The notes below the pieces were generated by a model that saw only the letters and a program-made list of their open reading frames with translations, searched no databases and was not told where the DNA came from. Below are positions 1 to 11,457 of a stretch of 64,000 nucleotides of DNA, in pieces. Numbering within the stretch: position 1 is the first letter of the stretch; each line of letters opens with the position of its first letter. The position numbers and the translations under genes are program-made. The DNA comes from Escallonia rubra (Eukaryota; Streptophyta; Magnoliopsida; Escalloniales; Escalloniaceae): NCBI GenBank assembly GCA_033065855.1, contig JAVXUO010001038.1, positions 155,335 through 219,334 on the forward strand, read 5' to 3'.

Positions 1-305
1 GAGGTTGGACATTTTCAGGACTTCTTCTTCACTCTCTCATATTTTCACTTTCTCGCTCTAGAATTCTAGAGAGAGAAACATACAGGACCCTGACTTTGGA
101 CCTAAGCATCGGACTGTGACTGTCGTCGTATATTCATCCTGCGCCATCGCCCTCGCGGCACTGCCACCCTCAGGCTCTCTGGGAAGCCCTTGGTCTCTGC
201 CCTTGTTCCACCCTTGCTGTGTCTCACATCAACATACTTGGAAGCTGACTCGGACTGCAGCCTTTGTGGCACCTCCACGTAAGTGCGAACCCACTTTCCT
301 TGACA
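1..305 (+). mobile_element. End of a Tat-type gypsy LTR, cut by the window edge
   Basis: Read in reverse complement, about positions 130-305 match the first 200 bases of the long LTRs at 11554 and 54314, including the stretch GTGGAGGTGCCACAAAGGCT and the terminal TG...CAAGGAA. The LTR ends in CA at 305. What follows is AT-rich with no tRNA primer-binding site, so 305 is probably the outer edge of a solo or 3' LTR. This copy is in plus orientation, opposite to the other two. Its other end lies outside the window, so no target duplication can be tested. Confidence 0.75.
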
Positions 306-918
306 TAATATATTTTATTAAAGGTTACCAAAAAATTATAATTTCTATAATTGCAAACCGACTGATTTTGCTTTTCTTTAATATTTTATAATTAGAGGTT
401 ACCAAATTATTTCTATAATTGCAACCGACATATAATAATTTGTAAAATTGAAATGTCAGACATGACCACCTGATTATATCGGATACTCTTATCAATCGGT
501 TCTCATTTTACTTTCATAAAGTTGATACTCATACGTAATTTTTAACTTGCTCTCAAAGGGGCGGAAAATTATTTATGAAGTTTATAATGATTGTGCATGG
601 ACAGTTGGATTCTAGATAGTATAAATGCTATTTATCTTACGATAAAGCATTTTACGGACTTTTAATTTTGAGTGTGATTTTGTGTTTCAATCCATCTCAT
701 TAAAGGATTGAAATACCAAATAATAACAAACAAATAAAACATGTGAAACAACTTCCACAACTTACATCTCTAATTTCTCTCGCTCACAATCCCCACAAAC
801 CCAACTCCCTTAAAAGTGTCTTTGGATGAAGTATTTTGACTAGAGATTTTATTTTGAATAAGGACTTGAAAGCACGTTGAATGACACTCTATCCGGTAAC
901 AAGAGAGAACTTGTAAAA
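306..918. other. AT-rich spacer, no gene seen
   Basis: Between the LTR end and the first foldback element there is AT-rich sequence with no convincing coding stretch, repeat or RNA gene. The last nine bases (910-918, CTTGTAAAA) form the left target-site duplication of the next element. Confidence 0.5.
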
Positions 919-1833
919 TAGTTAAATATCTAATGACCCCCTGTACTATAAACGTTGTGCGATTTGCCCCCCTCCACTTCAAATTTAAGCACTAAACCAC
1001 CGCACAGTTACGGAAATTGGGCACAATTAATGGAAAATATCCAAACTAGCTGTGTTTTTTGGAGGGAACCATATGACGCCCAAAACCTGATTTTTTAGGA
1101 CCAAAAAGACCCTCTTGGTTCTTTCTTATCTTCTTGAGCAATAACTGAGACCAATGAGCAAAACCCAGATTATCTGTTCTTGGTTCTCTCTTTATCTTCT
1201 CCATTTTGGGTTTGATTCATTTCTTTTTTTCTTTCTTTGTAATCAGTGATGTTGGATTCTTTATGGGTTTTGAGTTGTTTAAGTGGTTTGATTCGATCTA
1301 ATTGTGGTCTTCTCAGTAATGTAGCTATTCTTTTGAGATAATCAAAATGGTTGGATCAAATGAAATTACCCCGGTCTAATCATACCCCCAACTGCTCAAG
1401 GTTGTGAGCTATTCTTTGTTGCTTGATTTTTTAAGATAAACCCTAGCTTGAGGAAATAAATTATGGACATAAACCCTAGTTTAATAAATTGTATCTTGTC
1501 GTGTAAATAGGGTGAGATATGGGTGGAGAACCTAAATGTAGTAGGGAGGTTGGTAGAGGAAGCAAAGATGGCTACCGGAGGTCATTAGGGTAAAAAATGA
1601 GAGCAAGGGAGGGGATTTATGTGTTATAAAGTGGCTAGAAGGGCATTTTTGTCCTAAAAATCAGGTTTTGGGCACCACATGGTTCCCTCCAAAAAAAACA
1701 CAGCTAGTTTGGTTGTTTTCCGTTAACTGTGCCCAATTTCCGTAACTGTGGGGGGTTTAGTGCTTAAATTTGAAGTGGAGGGGGACAAATCGCACACCGT
1801 GTATAGTACATGGGGTCATTAGCTATTTAACCA
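919..1833. mobile_element. Foldback MITE 1, Mutator-like
   Basis: A 915-bp element with long inverted arms. About 190 bases at 919-1112 pair with 1650-1833: the left arm begins AGTTAAATATCTAATGACCC, and the right arm reads GGGTCATTAGCTATTTAACC. The arms carry the same phrases in inverse order, such as CCCAAAACCTGATTTTTAGG against its complement. Flanking 9-mers are CTTGTAAAA (910-918) and TTTGTAAAA (1834-1842), differing at one base, which fits the 9-bp duplication of Mutator-like elements. The centre holds no coding sequence that I recognise. Confidence 0.8.
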
Positions 1834-1842
1834 TTTGTAAAA

Positions 1843-2369
1843 GGGTTAATTACAAAACTGTCCCCTGAGGTTTACACGTTTTTGCACTTTGCTACATGTG
1901 TTTACAACTTTTGCAATAGTGTCTTCCAAGGTTTACAAAACCTTTGCAAACAGCTCCAAAATCGAACGGCCGTCCAAAATAATCGTTAAAGTAGTCATGT
2001 GCGTATCATGTGCCACACAAGTTCTCTTGTGTGGAAAACAAGAGAATTATCAGTTTCTTCTATTTTCATGGATTCAAACACTACAACTTTGTATTCTCCT
2101 GCATTCTCCATCATCTTGAAGATGAAGATGAAGATGAAGATGATGAAGTTTTTACACTAAAGTTACAATTTTGCCCTTCACTTTAGTAAAAAAAAGTGGC
2201 ACATGATACGCACATGACTACTTTAACGATTATTTTGGACAGCCGTTCGATTTTGGAGCTGTTTGTAATGGTTTTATAAACCTCGGGGGACACTATTGCA
2301 AAAGTTTTAAACACATGGAGCAAAGTGCAAAAACGTGTAAACCTCAGGGGACAGTTTTGTAATTAACCC
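1843..2369. mobile_element. Foldback MITE 2, Mutator-like, perfect 9-bp TSD
   Basis: A 527-bp element with inverted arms of about 165 bases. It begins GGGTTAATTACAAAACTGTC and ends with the complement. The exact 9-mer TTTGTAAAA flanks it at 1834-1842 and 2370-2378, as expected for a Mutator-superfamily insertion. A short GATGAA microsatellite lies in the loop near 2115-2145. It has no coding capacity and would need a transposase supplied in trans. Confidence 0.88.
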
Positions 2370-2378
2370 TTTGTAAAA

Positions 2379-4097
2379 TTATAAGAGGAAATTGAAGAGA
2401 AGGATTTGGAGGGGCCAAAATTCTTAGTTAGAATAACCACGCTAGACTAGTTCTCTCATCAAATTCACATGAGAACTACCTTTCAAAATTTAAGTCTTCT
2501 TTTGAGTCACAATTAATAGTCAAGGACAAGAGGAACTTGATCTGTCTAGCCAAACATACGAGCTATACAAGATGGTTTGTAACCACAAAATAAGTATGAT
2601 TGAAATGAACACTAGTATCTATGAAAAGTGATAAAAGCCAAGTGGGGAGCAGAAATAAAAAGATCTGCCATGTAAAGGTTTTCAGAAAAGAAAGAAGACC
2701 TACGGAAATAATAGAAGAGGACTTTCACTATTAAAAGATCCTATACAGCCCATTCTTTCATTTAGAAAGAGAGAAAGTACTTCTTGAAAGTAGGGGGTAT
2801 TTTGAGAGTGTTAAGATATTGTTGAAGCTTATTAAGAACTAGTGTGTATGCAAATGCGGAGAGATACACTAGAAAGAAACATTTCTTTCTCTTGTTCTTG
2901 TATAATATCCTTTCAAAACAAATAAGCAGTTGTTATTTTCATAAGCTTTACTACAATCTTTTGCAAAGCAATATGCTGGAGGGCTTGAAAGTGCTTGATT
3001 ATTGTCATTAGTCAATTTAGTAGGAAGTAAGACACCGAGCTATGTGTCAACTTTGTAAAAAACTTTTATACCAGAGAACAACAAGAGAAGCATGTCGGGT
3101 AAGACATCAAAAACCCAAAACAACATGCAAGTAAGTTACATTATGTTTTGAGATCACATTGTGTGAGCATCATATGATAATAATGATATACGAACAGTAG
3201 AATAGTGCATAAAGTCATTTTTTAAAAGTTGTGGAGTAAAATTGCAGTTATCTTAAAGTGTTGAAGTTAGATTGCAATTACGTTAAAGCATTTGAGTTAT
3301 ATTGCAAAACACATTTTCTGCCTTGAAATCATGGGTCCAAAGCACATTTTCTGCCTTAAAATCTTGGTTGTAAATCACAACTTTTCAAAGTGCATTATGC
3401 AGGTAAATAAGTATTTATGCATTATATAGGTAAAAAAACTCACTAAAATTCAATCATTTTCCTAACAATTTTGCCCTTAATTTGAGTGCCATGTGTGAGA
3501 CACAATATCGCTTTAACGGGTAAATTGTTGATAACTGTTGACACGAGGATCGAGGATTTATTTTGGCCGACTGAGGACTCGAATTGTCATTTTGACATAA
3601 TAACTGTGAATCCGATTAAGATATTTGCTTGTTATTAACTACTACTCCGCGTATAATTTTCCAACTACAAAAACTATTCAAACACCACCCTCTAGAGTTG
3701 TTTCATTGGTTTCAGTTTTTCTTCATAGGTCACAGTACATTCTTCTCATCTGTCAACGTCTCAAGCAATTACTCTGATATAGTTCTTGATTTTAATATCT
3801 CATCTCACGTAATTGTACAGATATGGAACGAAAGACATTCCGTTTACCTGAAAATATCATGGTACCTACATTCATGACAAGTTCCATGTCAAACTTGAAT
3901 CCTTAATTACAACACAACTATCAATGAACAAAAAAATACAAGAAGATCTTTTTACGGTGTTACATTGCCAAGAAAATCGATTTTCTTCCCCCTTTTGTAA
4001 TGGTTTCACGTATAATACAATTACCATGGCTACAGAGTTCTCTATACACTCATAATTCCGTCCTTAACAACTGGAATGCAGAGATAATTACAGCTTC
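2379..4097. other. Intergenic, downstream of the CLD1 gene
   Basis: No coding region is recognised. The part next to 4097 should contain the 3' UTR of the minus-strand hydrolase gene. Near 3290-3425 there is a decayed repeat ending ATGCAGGTAAATAAGTATTT, which resembles the arms of the hairpin element at 18916-19086, so a degraded copy of that MITE family may be present. Confidence 0.45.
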
Positions 4098-7000
4098 TTA
4101 TGAAGTAGGAAGATTGGCCAGCCAAGGAAGAAGCTTCTCATGGACCAACTCCGGTCTGTCATCATGAGGACAGTGTCCAACACCTTCCAACATGAAGAGG
4201 CTTACGTTTGGTATCTGAGAAGGTAGAGATGAGAAGTATTTACCAACTGGTCCATCTATGGGGGTAAAGGGGTCTTGATCACCCCATAAAACTAAAACAG
4301 GCAATGTGATCCTTGGCATCAACTGCACTGGATTTGGTCCTGGCGGGCCCGTCACAATGGAAACAAAAGCATCGAGTGCCCCTTCGTCGTTTGCTGGTTC
4401 CCTGATGATCTGCAGTTTCAAAAGGTAAGCATGAACAGTAGAATGTCACTTCATATCTGAGGAACACAATACAAAACGAAATCTAAACATTCAGTTTACA
4501 ACACTACTTAGATATCAATTTACCTTGCACAATCAGAGCAAAAAAATCCGTTTTCTGCTCATGATTCTTGTTAAATTGCATGACCAAAACAATCATAGGT
4601 TCTTGTTATGTAAAATCTGTTGTGGTAGTAAAACTTCGCTTGGTCGCCACCTTAGTTGCAGGGCTTATGCTTTGACTTTTAGCTATGCAGAAACATCATT
4701 AAAGTTGACAAGGCTCCGCAAAAATCAGTGTGATGACTTTTTTCAGAATGCCTATAAAGGTACAACGTTGTTGCTTTCTTTAGCAAAAGGTACAAAGAAA
4801 AGCTTCCATACATAGAAATCTGAAGTCAACTTAGTTAACTGTCAGACCAAAAAGTTCGACATTGTGTTCAACTTGATACTTCAAGCACCAAGATTAGAAC
4901 TCTTGGTTAATTCCCGTGTATGGTTGTTGGTTCACTCATATAAGTCTTACGAGTAGATGGTTATTGTTCTTATATGTTGGTTGCTGAGTGCTATTCTGAC
5001 CTAGATTGACGAAGAAACGCATTACATTTTGCTAACGATAAGCATAGCTCTACAGGATGTACATGTGTTAACCACATTTGAAACATTATCAGGTTCTATT
5101 GCCAAGTTTTGATCATCTATGCATTGATGTGAGGCCTGAAGCAATGCACACTACGATGAGTGCAACTGAATGTGACTGCTATAAAAGTATCTGAAGACAC
5201 ATGTTTGGAGAGTTTTTTTATCTAAATATTGAGGTTGAAACTTATAAACCTATATGTAGTTCCTTGGAACTTATTTACCATCGTGTGGTAGTTTTGAGAA
5301 CAATACATGTAAGAAGTGTGATTTCAAACCACAATTTCAGAATGTGAAAGTGTGATTAACACACATTTTCCAAGAAAGTGTGGTTTAAACTACAAATTTC
5401 CCATTTACAGGTTTTTTTAACTATTTTATCTTAAAACATGATATGTAATCACACTTTCACGGTCTCTAATTGGGGTTTCAAATCACATATGCCAAAACTA
5501 CCATTGGTAAGTTTGGATAGTGGAAACTGGAGGAAAACAATTTCATATAGTAGTTAGGACAAAAGGGTTAGATGAATTAATATGATTGCGAAACCTGAAT
5601 CCTAGAAATTTGACTAAAGCGCATTGCTGCAAACTATTTCTTGAGTAAGGCAGTAAAAAGTAAAGGAGGAAGATGGGTTGCCATCAGTGGCATCGACTGT
5701 GCTGTAGCCATCCATACTTTGAGCTCTTTTTTCATGGAAAATCACTAAATCACAAAGCTATATTAGCATACAAATGTGTCCCAAGTATACTTACTGTCAA
5801 TAAAACGTAATCATGTCCTCCTTATTTCCAAGCCAAAAATATGAGAGAAGAAAACCATAGCCAAGTGCTACGAGCAGTTCTTTTGTCAAGTATAAGGGCA
5901 AGTGCTCTCTTGGAAGGACTGTTTTCTTTCTAATTGAATAGCTTTAGTGGAGAATTAGTTTAAACGTACAATTATCTTGCTTTAATTCGTGCCTCCGTAT
6001 ATTTTTGTGTGTCTGTGTTTGTGTTTGTTGTTTCGTTTCGAATTACATTTGGTTTGTGGCCCTCAAATTCGAGAAAACAGCTTTATGGTTTATCTTCTCT
6101 ACGGGTAAGAGGATACCTCTACAAGATCTTCATCAACGGAATCCTTGTTTCCATAAACAGATAACAAGATGTCTCTCAGACTTTCTCTGCATCAGCATCA
6201 AAACATTAAATTCTCAGCTAAGCCTCTTCGGTTATGTTCAAAGCGAACACAGACTATGAAATACCTTTGTTTGACACACTCAAAGAGGAAAGAAGCAACC
6301 CCTCTGAGACTTAATGAAATACCTTTGTTTGACACGCTCAAAGAGGAAAGAAGCAACCCCTCTGTTCTTCAGTAAGAAGTCAACAAACCAGAGCAAAGGT
6401 AGTAAAAGCTTAATTCGCCAATCATCAACAATTGCTTTATTGTTCATGCCACCAGAGCAGTTTAACAGAACAAGCCCTCGAACCAGGGAGCTGCTAGAGT
6501 CTGGTTTGAGAAAAATAAACGGCTTAACTAAGGAGAAAAAATCGTTCTACAATGAAGAAGTAATAAGTGACTGCTTACAAAGAAGATTTTCCTTGTTCAG
6601 CGACAACAAGAAATTTGAGCATACCCGAGGCAGCAATTACGCAAGCAAGGCTTCCAACAGAGTTCCCTACGAGCACAGTTGGCCTTTGAACAATTTCTTC
6701 CAAGAAATCCAATATCAACTACCCAAATATGAAAGGCGTGAGTACGACTGATTTACAGAGCTAGAGGATGCACGTGCATAGAGGAGTAGTTCACTTTCAG
6801 GTTTTATCAAAGGTATACCTGAGCCCATTCTTCCATGGTATATGCAAAGCCTACAGGCTTATCAGAAGCACCGAAACCAAGGAGGTCGATGGCATAAACA
6901 GTCTGGCTTTGAGACAGTGCCACAATATTCCTGATGGGATTCAAACTTTTAAACGATTTACTTGAGCAGCTCGTAAAAGGAATGGATTTTCATCTGCTCA

Positions 7001-8803
7001 TATAATGAACATTAGATGAGTATGTTAGACTAACTCGCGTAGGTGCATGTGGGGAGAATTTGGCCTATTAAAATCTACACAAAGAGTAGATATGTAAGTA
7101 CACAGATATAGATTCTTCACTTGTGATCTACGGATCTAAGCCAATCATGCAGAACTTCGCACTTTTGACTTTTGAGCACCCTCCAGAACACTGTCAGCCT
7201 AATTCCTTGGGCTGGTCAAGGACAAGAGCTAGATACATAACAAGTGTTATATGAGAGAGTGTTTCCACTATAACACAAAGCGATTTCAAAGCTTGAAGAA
7301 TGCTTGGATGGTTTGATCAACAGACAGCCACACCTATTTACACGTGTCCACCTCCTCAATGGACGGGGTGATCTCTTTGATCCTACGGTGTACATTGTGT
7401 CTAAAACCCCCAAGAATATTTAGATATTTACATGTACAACAAGTCTCTAGAACTCTCTATGATGTACAAGTTAAAGACTTAGAGAAGTCGTTAACATCAA
7501 GAGAAACCATCAGGCTTCATATCCAAGCACACATCTTTCTTCTTCATTCTTATTTTGTGTTCAACGTAAAGGTGACTGGACCCCTTCCAAAACGAGTAAC
7601 AGCATGCATACATTTCACAACGATAAACACTATTATTTCAGTTCTTTAAGTAAGTAAAGGTAGAGATCTGGGAACGGAAATTTTGAAAGTACTTAAAGAC
7701 GATATGCAATGTTTAAGCATTACTAATCTCCATTTTACTCCTTAACCCCAGCTTTCAAACAACCTACTTTTGTTTCCTGTGTATAACTTTCTGGTCTTTT
7801 CTGGTTATTATTCTACCCTGTTCTCCTGGTAGATTAAGGTGAAGGTGATACAAGACCACCAGAAAGGCCAACAAAGAATTTGCAGCACCATATGTTATAC
7901 GCAGACCGAGGTAGTTAGAGGGTTCAAATATCTAAAAGGCAAAATCATTGTTCAAGTCCATACGATAAGAACAGCAAGATGGAGCAATTAGACATTTGGC
8001 AAGCTATTATTGGAGCTTCAGTTATCAAAAAATAACCATAGAATCCACAAAAGCATTAACAATAACACTGGCTTAACAAAAAAAGATAAAAGATAAAATC
8101 GCAAAAAATCTAACTGGAATGCACACTAAATGGGCAGCAAAAGTGTGAGCCTATAGCAGAAAAGTGGGCTCAAGATGGCAGCATGAACAAAGTAATGGGG
8201 ACAAAGTTGAGGCTACCCGATGGGTGTCTTGCCACGTGCATAGATTTGTTTGTTTTTGTTCTTTCTTTTCTATTCCTTTTAATATATGTTGGATGATTTG
8301 TATTTATATCTCAAATCAATGGCCCTCTTGTGGGTCAATTTAAAGCTCAATTTGCAAAGTATGAACACTTGAATATGCTATCACACATCACTGTTACGAA
8401 ACTAAGCCGGTTACCTGCGCCAATGAGCAATGGAGGCTCCGAAACCGTGGACGAGCAGCAGAGGCGGGTTGCTGCGTGTTTCATCTTCTCCGCCCTCGCC
8501 CTCGTAAGCCAAGTAGTTGATGGTGTAGCCTCTCCACTGCCACTTCCTACACCTCTCCTTTATCTCCGCCACTTCCAACGGCGTGGAGTCCTTCACAACT
8601 CCGCTAATCGCGGCGGAGGAGGAGGAAGCGCAGGGAGATGAGTGGCGACTGATAATGCCATGGCGGCTGTGGATGTTTCCTTTCCGCCGCTGCTCATGCG
8701 GCCACTGGATTCTTCCTCCTCCGCCTGGTGTTAGTGCAGGTAGTGGTGACGGTGGATATGAAGTGACGTGGCAATGGCCGGGAAAACTAGCGGCTGACAT
8801 CAT
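4098..8803 (-). CDS. CLD1: Plastid alpha/beta hydrolase, chlorophyll dephytylase-like, six exons
   Basis: Minus-strand exons are 8803-8415, 6930-6819, 6718-6625, 6500-6323, 6186-6117 and 4409-4098. All five introns are GT-AG and the joined frame is open for about 384 codons. The N-terminus is rich in Ser, Arg and Pro, like a plastid transit peptide. The start was set at the double Met at 8803; an in-frame Met at 8896 is possible. Alpha/beta hydrolase signatures seen are HGFGASIAHWRR (oxyanion-hole loop), the nucleophile elbow GNSVGS (exon 3), WGDQD (catalytic Asp region) and GVGHCPHDD (catalytic His), in the order of the family. The whole pattern, including ALDAFVSIVTGPPGPNP, is that of Arabidopsis At5g38520 (CLD1), a thylakoid enzyme that removes phytol from chlorophyll during photosystem II turnover. 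The function is inferred from family resemblance. Related plastid hydrolases such as pheophytinase are less similar. Exon 4 has a duplicated donor end (see 6256-6372). Confidence 0.88.
6256..6372 (-). repeat. 58-bp tandem duplication of the exon 4 end and splice donor of CLD1
   Basis: The sequence GAAATACCTTTGTTTGACAC followed by CTCAAAGAGGAAAGAAGCAA occurs twice, starting near 6257 and 6315. On the minus strand each copy is the last coding part of exon 4 plus the donor AAACAAAG|GTATTT. The upstream copy (donor after 6323) keeps the reading frame into exon 5. If the second donor (after 6265) were used, the frame would run into a TGA within the duplicated part. Confidence 0.85.
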
Positions 8804-8949
8804 TAGTCCCCTCCCGCGAAGCAAGTCCGCTAGATGGAGATTTATAGACTTTCCAAGGCGTGAATTACATTTATGGCCGTTAGAGTTTGGATTCACTTCA
8901 AAAAATCGCCCTGAACTTCTGATACGATCGTTTTATACCCTCAAAGTTT

Positions 8950-9364
8950 AGCATTACTACCAATCTAGTCCCTCAACTCATTAAACTGCATTTTGCTTTG
9001 GTTAAATTACACCATTTTTTACATAATGGCACGTGCCTCTTTTTAGGGGTCCATGATGTTCATCGGGGTGGGGGAACAAAAACTCACACAAAACTAATGA
9101 TGCCAAGGAGATGGATTTATAGGACATATAGGGGTCCCGTCCCATAAGTGGTATAGTTCAATGCCAAGTTTGACAACACGAGACATAGCAAGGATAGGAG
9201 AAAGGGCAGGGACCGAGGCAACAGAGATAAAGTCCAAGGACTGGCAGAGCTGCCTCATGTTGATCTTTAGTCGTACATCTGTACTCTCTTGGCCTTAGCC
9301 GCATAGCTTCGCTTAGTCCATATAGAAAGTTTGACTCGTATAACATTAGTGCTATTAAAGTCAA
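8950..9364. repeat. Old LTR-like sequence, left part
   Basis: From about 9066 the sequence (ACAAAAACTCACACAAA, then TGATGCCAAGGAGATGG) resembles 16625-16760, where ACAAAAACTCAGACAAA is followed by CTAAGGAGATGGGTTC. Both also resemble the ends of the long Tat LTRs, which start TGATGCCAAGG. I read this as a decayed relative of that LTR family into which the solo LTR at 9365 later inserted. The bases before 9066 are the 5' flank and probable promoter of the CLD1 gene. No coding sequence is seen. Confidence 0.4.
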
Positions 9365-9708
9365 TGTTAACCCTACGGTTATTTAACCTAGGATTATATT
9401 TGGTTTTGATGATAACTAGCATTGATGTTTATGTTGTCTAATATGCATTGAGTTGATGAAGCATTAGGAACAATCTCATACTCATGCAAGCGGACTATTA
9501 GACGAGCAACACGGTCAAAGACTCTCAACGGAACGCATCAAAGAAGGAATTCGTCGATTGAATTTTACAACGCTTTATTTCCTTCTTTGTAAACTAGACA
9601 TAGAGAGATGATCGTTACGGTGACTGTATACCTAGAACTTGCCCATAGGTTTCCCTTGCATGCATAAAAGTTTTTCATGCTTTAAAAATAAGGAAACTGC
9701 ATTTTCAG

Positions 9709-9905
9709 GAATGCAGTCGACTGCAAGTTGGGCAGTGAGGTATTACAGTCAACTGCATTGGAATGCAGTCGACTGCAATACTTCCAGTAGCCTATTACAG
9801 TCGACTGCATTGGATTACAGTCGACTGCAAGTTGGAAATTTGAATTTCCAACGGCTACTTTTAGGAATACAGTCGATTGCAATGGGACATTACAGTCTAC
9901 TGCAT
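9709..9905. repeat. Seven dispersed copies of the palindrome CAGTCGACTG
   Basis: Perfect or one-base-variant copies of the 10-bp palindrome CAGTCGACTG, often extended to GCAGTCGACTGCA, lie near 9714, 9746, 9765, 9796, 9816, 9869 and 9891. They stop about 60 bases before the TATA box of the same LTR. The position suggests an upstream regulatory block of the LTR promoter, but this is inference. Confidence 0.8.
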
Positions 9906-9966
9906 TTACCGTTTTGGCGCAATTAATGCTCCACTTACCCCAAACGGTCATATTTATTCCCACCTC

Positions 9967-9974
9967 TATAAATA
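9967..9974 (+). promoter_or_regulatory. TATA box of the solo LTR
   Basis: TATAAATA in the context CACCTCTATAAATACTC, a canonical plant TATA box, placed just downstream of the palindrome array. It defines the likely U3/R border of the LTR. Confidence 0.7.
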
Positions 9975-10884
9975 CTCATTTTGGGCTTAGTTTTGATTCA
10001 TCAATTGCATTCAAAGCTCTCTTATCTTTCATATTCTCAAAGATCAAAGCAATTGTTCAATCTCTTTTGGTTTTCATTATTTTCTCATCCATTTCAAGAG
10101 AGCATTTATTGTGAGCTTATATTTGAGAGATATACACTTTCATAAGTCATCATACACTCATCTCTCTTGTTCTAGTGCTTAAACTTGTACTCATCTACTT
10201 CTTGAGAGTGAAATCTTGTACACAATTCTTCATCTATAGTTTCTTGTATCAAAGCTTGGGGTTGTCAAGCTTTGAAGCTTTGGGTTTGTCAAAGCTTGTT
10301 CTTGATGTGGGCATAGCATCAAGGGATTGTAAGAGGTTCGATCTTGACCCGTAAGGAAGATCATACTAGTGGATTCTAGGGCCTTTCAAGGGACTTCCTT
10401 TAAGGGGTGGACGTAGGCTTGTGGGTATATCAAGCCGAACCATTTAAATCTCCTTGTCAAGTATCTCTAAACCCTTCACTCTTTACATTATCGTTTTACA
10501 TTTGTGTTGAGATTGGTTGTTTGCTTATTTAAGTTATTAAGATTAAGGTTTGTTGTTTGTTAATTTTTAAAGTAGTCTTAAAACCCTATTCACCCCCCTC
10601 TAGGGTTATTTTGTTGGTTTCAGTCAACATTTGAGCTACCAAGCCCACAAAGATGTCGAGAGGCCTAGGGAACTTGGCATATGTGGGAAAACCTAAAGCC
10701 CGAACGGCAAGTGGGTTTAGAAGCGATGACATCCAAAGATCTGTTCCTGTCTTAGAATGACCAGAGGGTTATGATCTTTAGGAATGCCAACAATCATCAG
10801 TGATGGAGGTGTGGAGAGTTCACTGCCCAACATCTATAGACACAACGTTGTCACCTAGATCCCAACAAACACTACAAGGAATAA

Positions 10885-11165
10885 GGCCTTTAGCGACGAG
10901 AAAATTCGTCACTAAAATCCTATATTCCGTCGCTAAAACTTTTCGCGACGGAATTACTGTCGCTAAAAGTCCCTCATATAAAAGGCCGTTACTAAAAGTT
11001 TTGCGACGAAATTATAAAATCTGTCGTCTGGCGATGGATTTATGTCTAAATTAGCGACGAAATATCCGTCGCTAATTCAGTTTTGCGTACTTTAATTTAT
11101 TTTCTTTTTTACAAAATTAACGACGGGATAAAATTTTTAGCGGCGGAATTAATCCGTCGCTAAAA
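10885..11165. repeat. Left subterminal repeats of the CACTA element
   Basis: At least eight copies of the core (T)TAGCGACG(G/A) or its complement CGTCGCTAA occur in about 280 bases, in both orientations. In En/Spm-type elements such clusters bind the element-encoded protein. A further pair lies at 11330-11354. Confidence 0.8.
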
Positions 11166-11353
11166 GTTAAAGTCATTTTTTTAATTTTTTAATGCCCAAA
11201 CCTATAATAAAAAATTCAAACCAATTGGGTCCCATCTTCCGTCAACAATCTCAATATCTCAAATGCACGATTAACAATCTAAAATCATCAATTAACAAAT
11301 CATTGATCAATCAATTAACAATCTAAATTAGCAACGGAATATCCGTCGCTAAT

Positions 11354-11457
11354 TAGGCTTGTTAGACACGTGTCCAACGCCTACAGACATGTGTCCGACA
11401 CCTCCGGACACGTGTCTGACGCCTACCGACAAGTGTCCAAAACCTCCGGACACGTCC
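11354..11457. repeat. 21-bp minisatellite
   Basis: About five units of roughly 21 bases with the core GACACGTGTCCGACGCCTAC. Translated, they give a Pro-Thr-Cys heptad such as DTCPTPP. A related degenerate stretch with GTGTCCGACACC lies at 15410-15485 on the other side of the nested LTR. I assign no gene. Confidence 0.7.

Larger units (their letters stand above)
9365..10622. mobile_element. Solo LTR with perfect 5-bp TSD GTCAA
   Basis: The 1,258-bp block begins TGTTAACCC and ends GGTTTCA, and GTCAA flanks it exactly at 9360-9364 and 10623-10627. TG...CA ends plus a 5-bp duplication are diagnostic of an LTR retrotransposon insertion. No internal genes are present, so it is a solo LTR left by recombination. 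The end (CACCCCCCTCTAGGGTT) resembles copia LTRs of many plants. A TATA box (TATAAATA) at 9967-9974 follows an array of palindromes, so transcription was probably on the plus strand. Confidence 0.88.

Noticed and set aside
6314..6751. Plus-strand frame of 145 codons
   Set aside because: It is the complement of CLD1 exons 3 and 4, whose minus-strand translation has the hydrolase motifs and correct splice sites.
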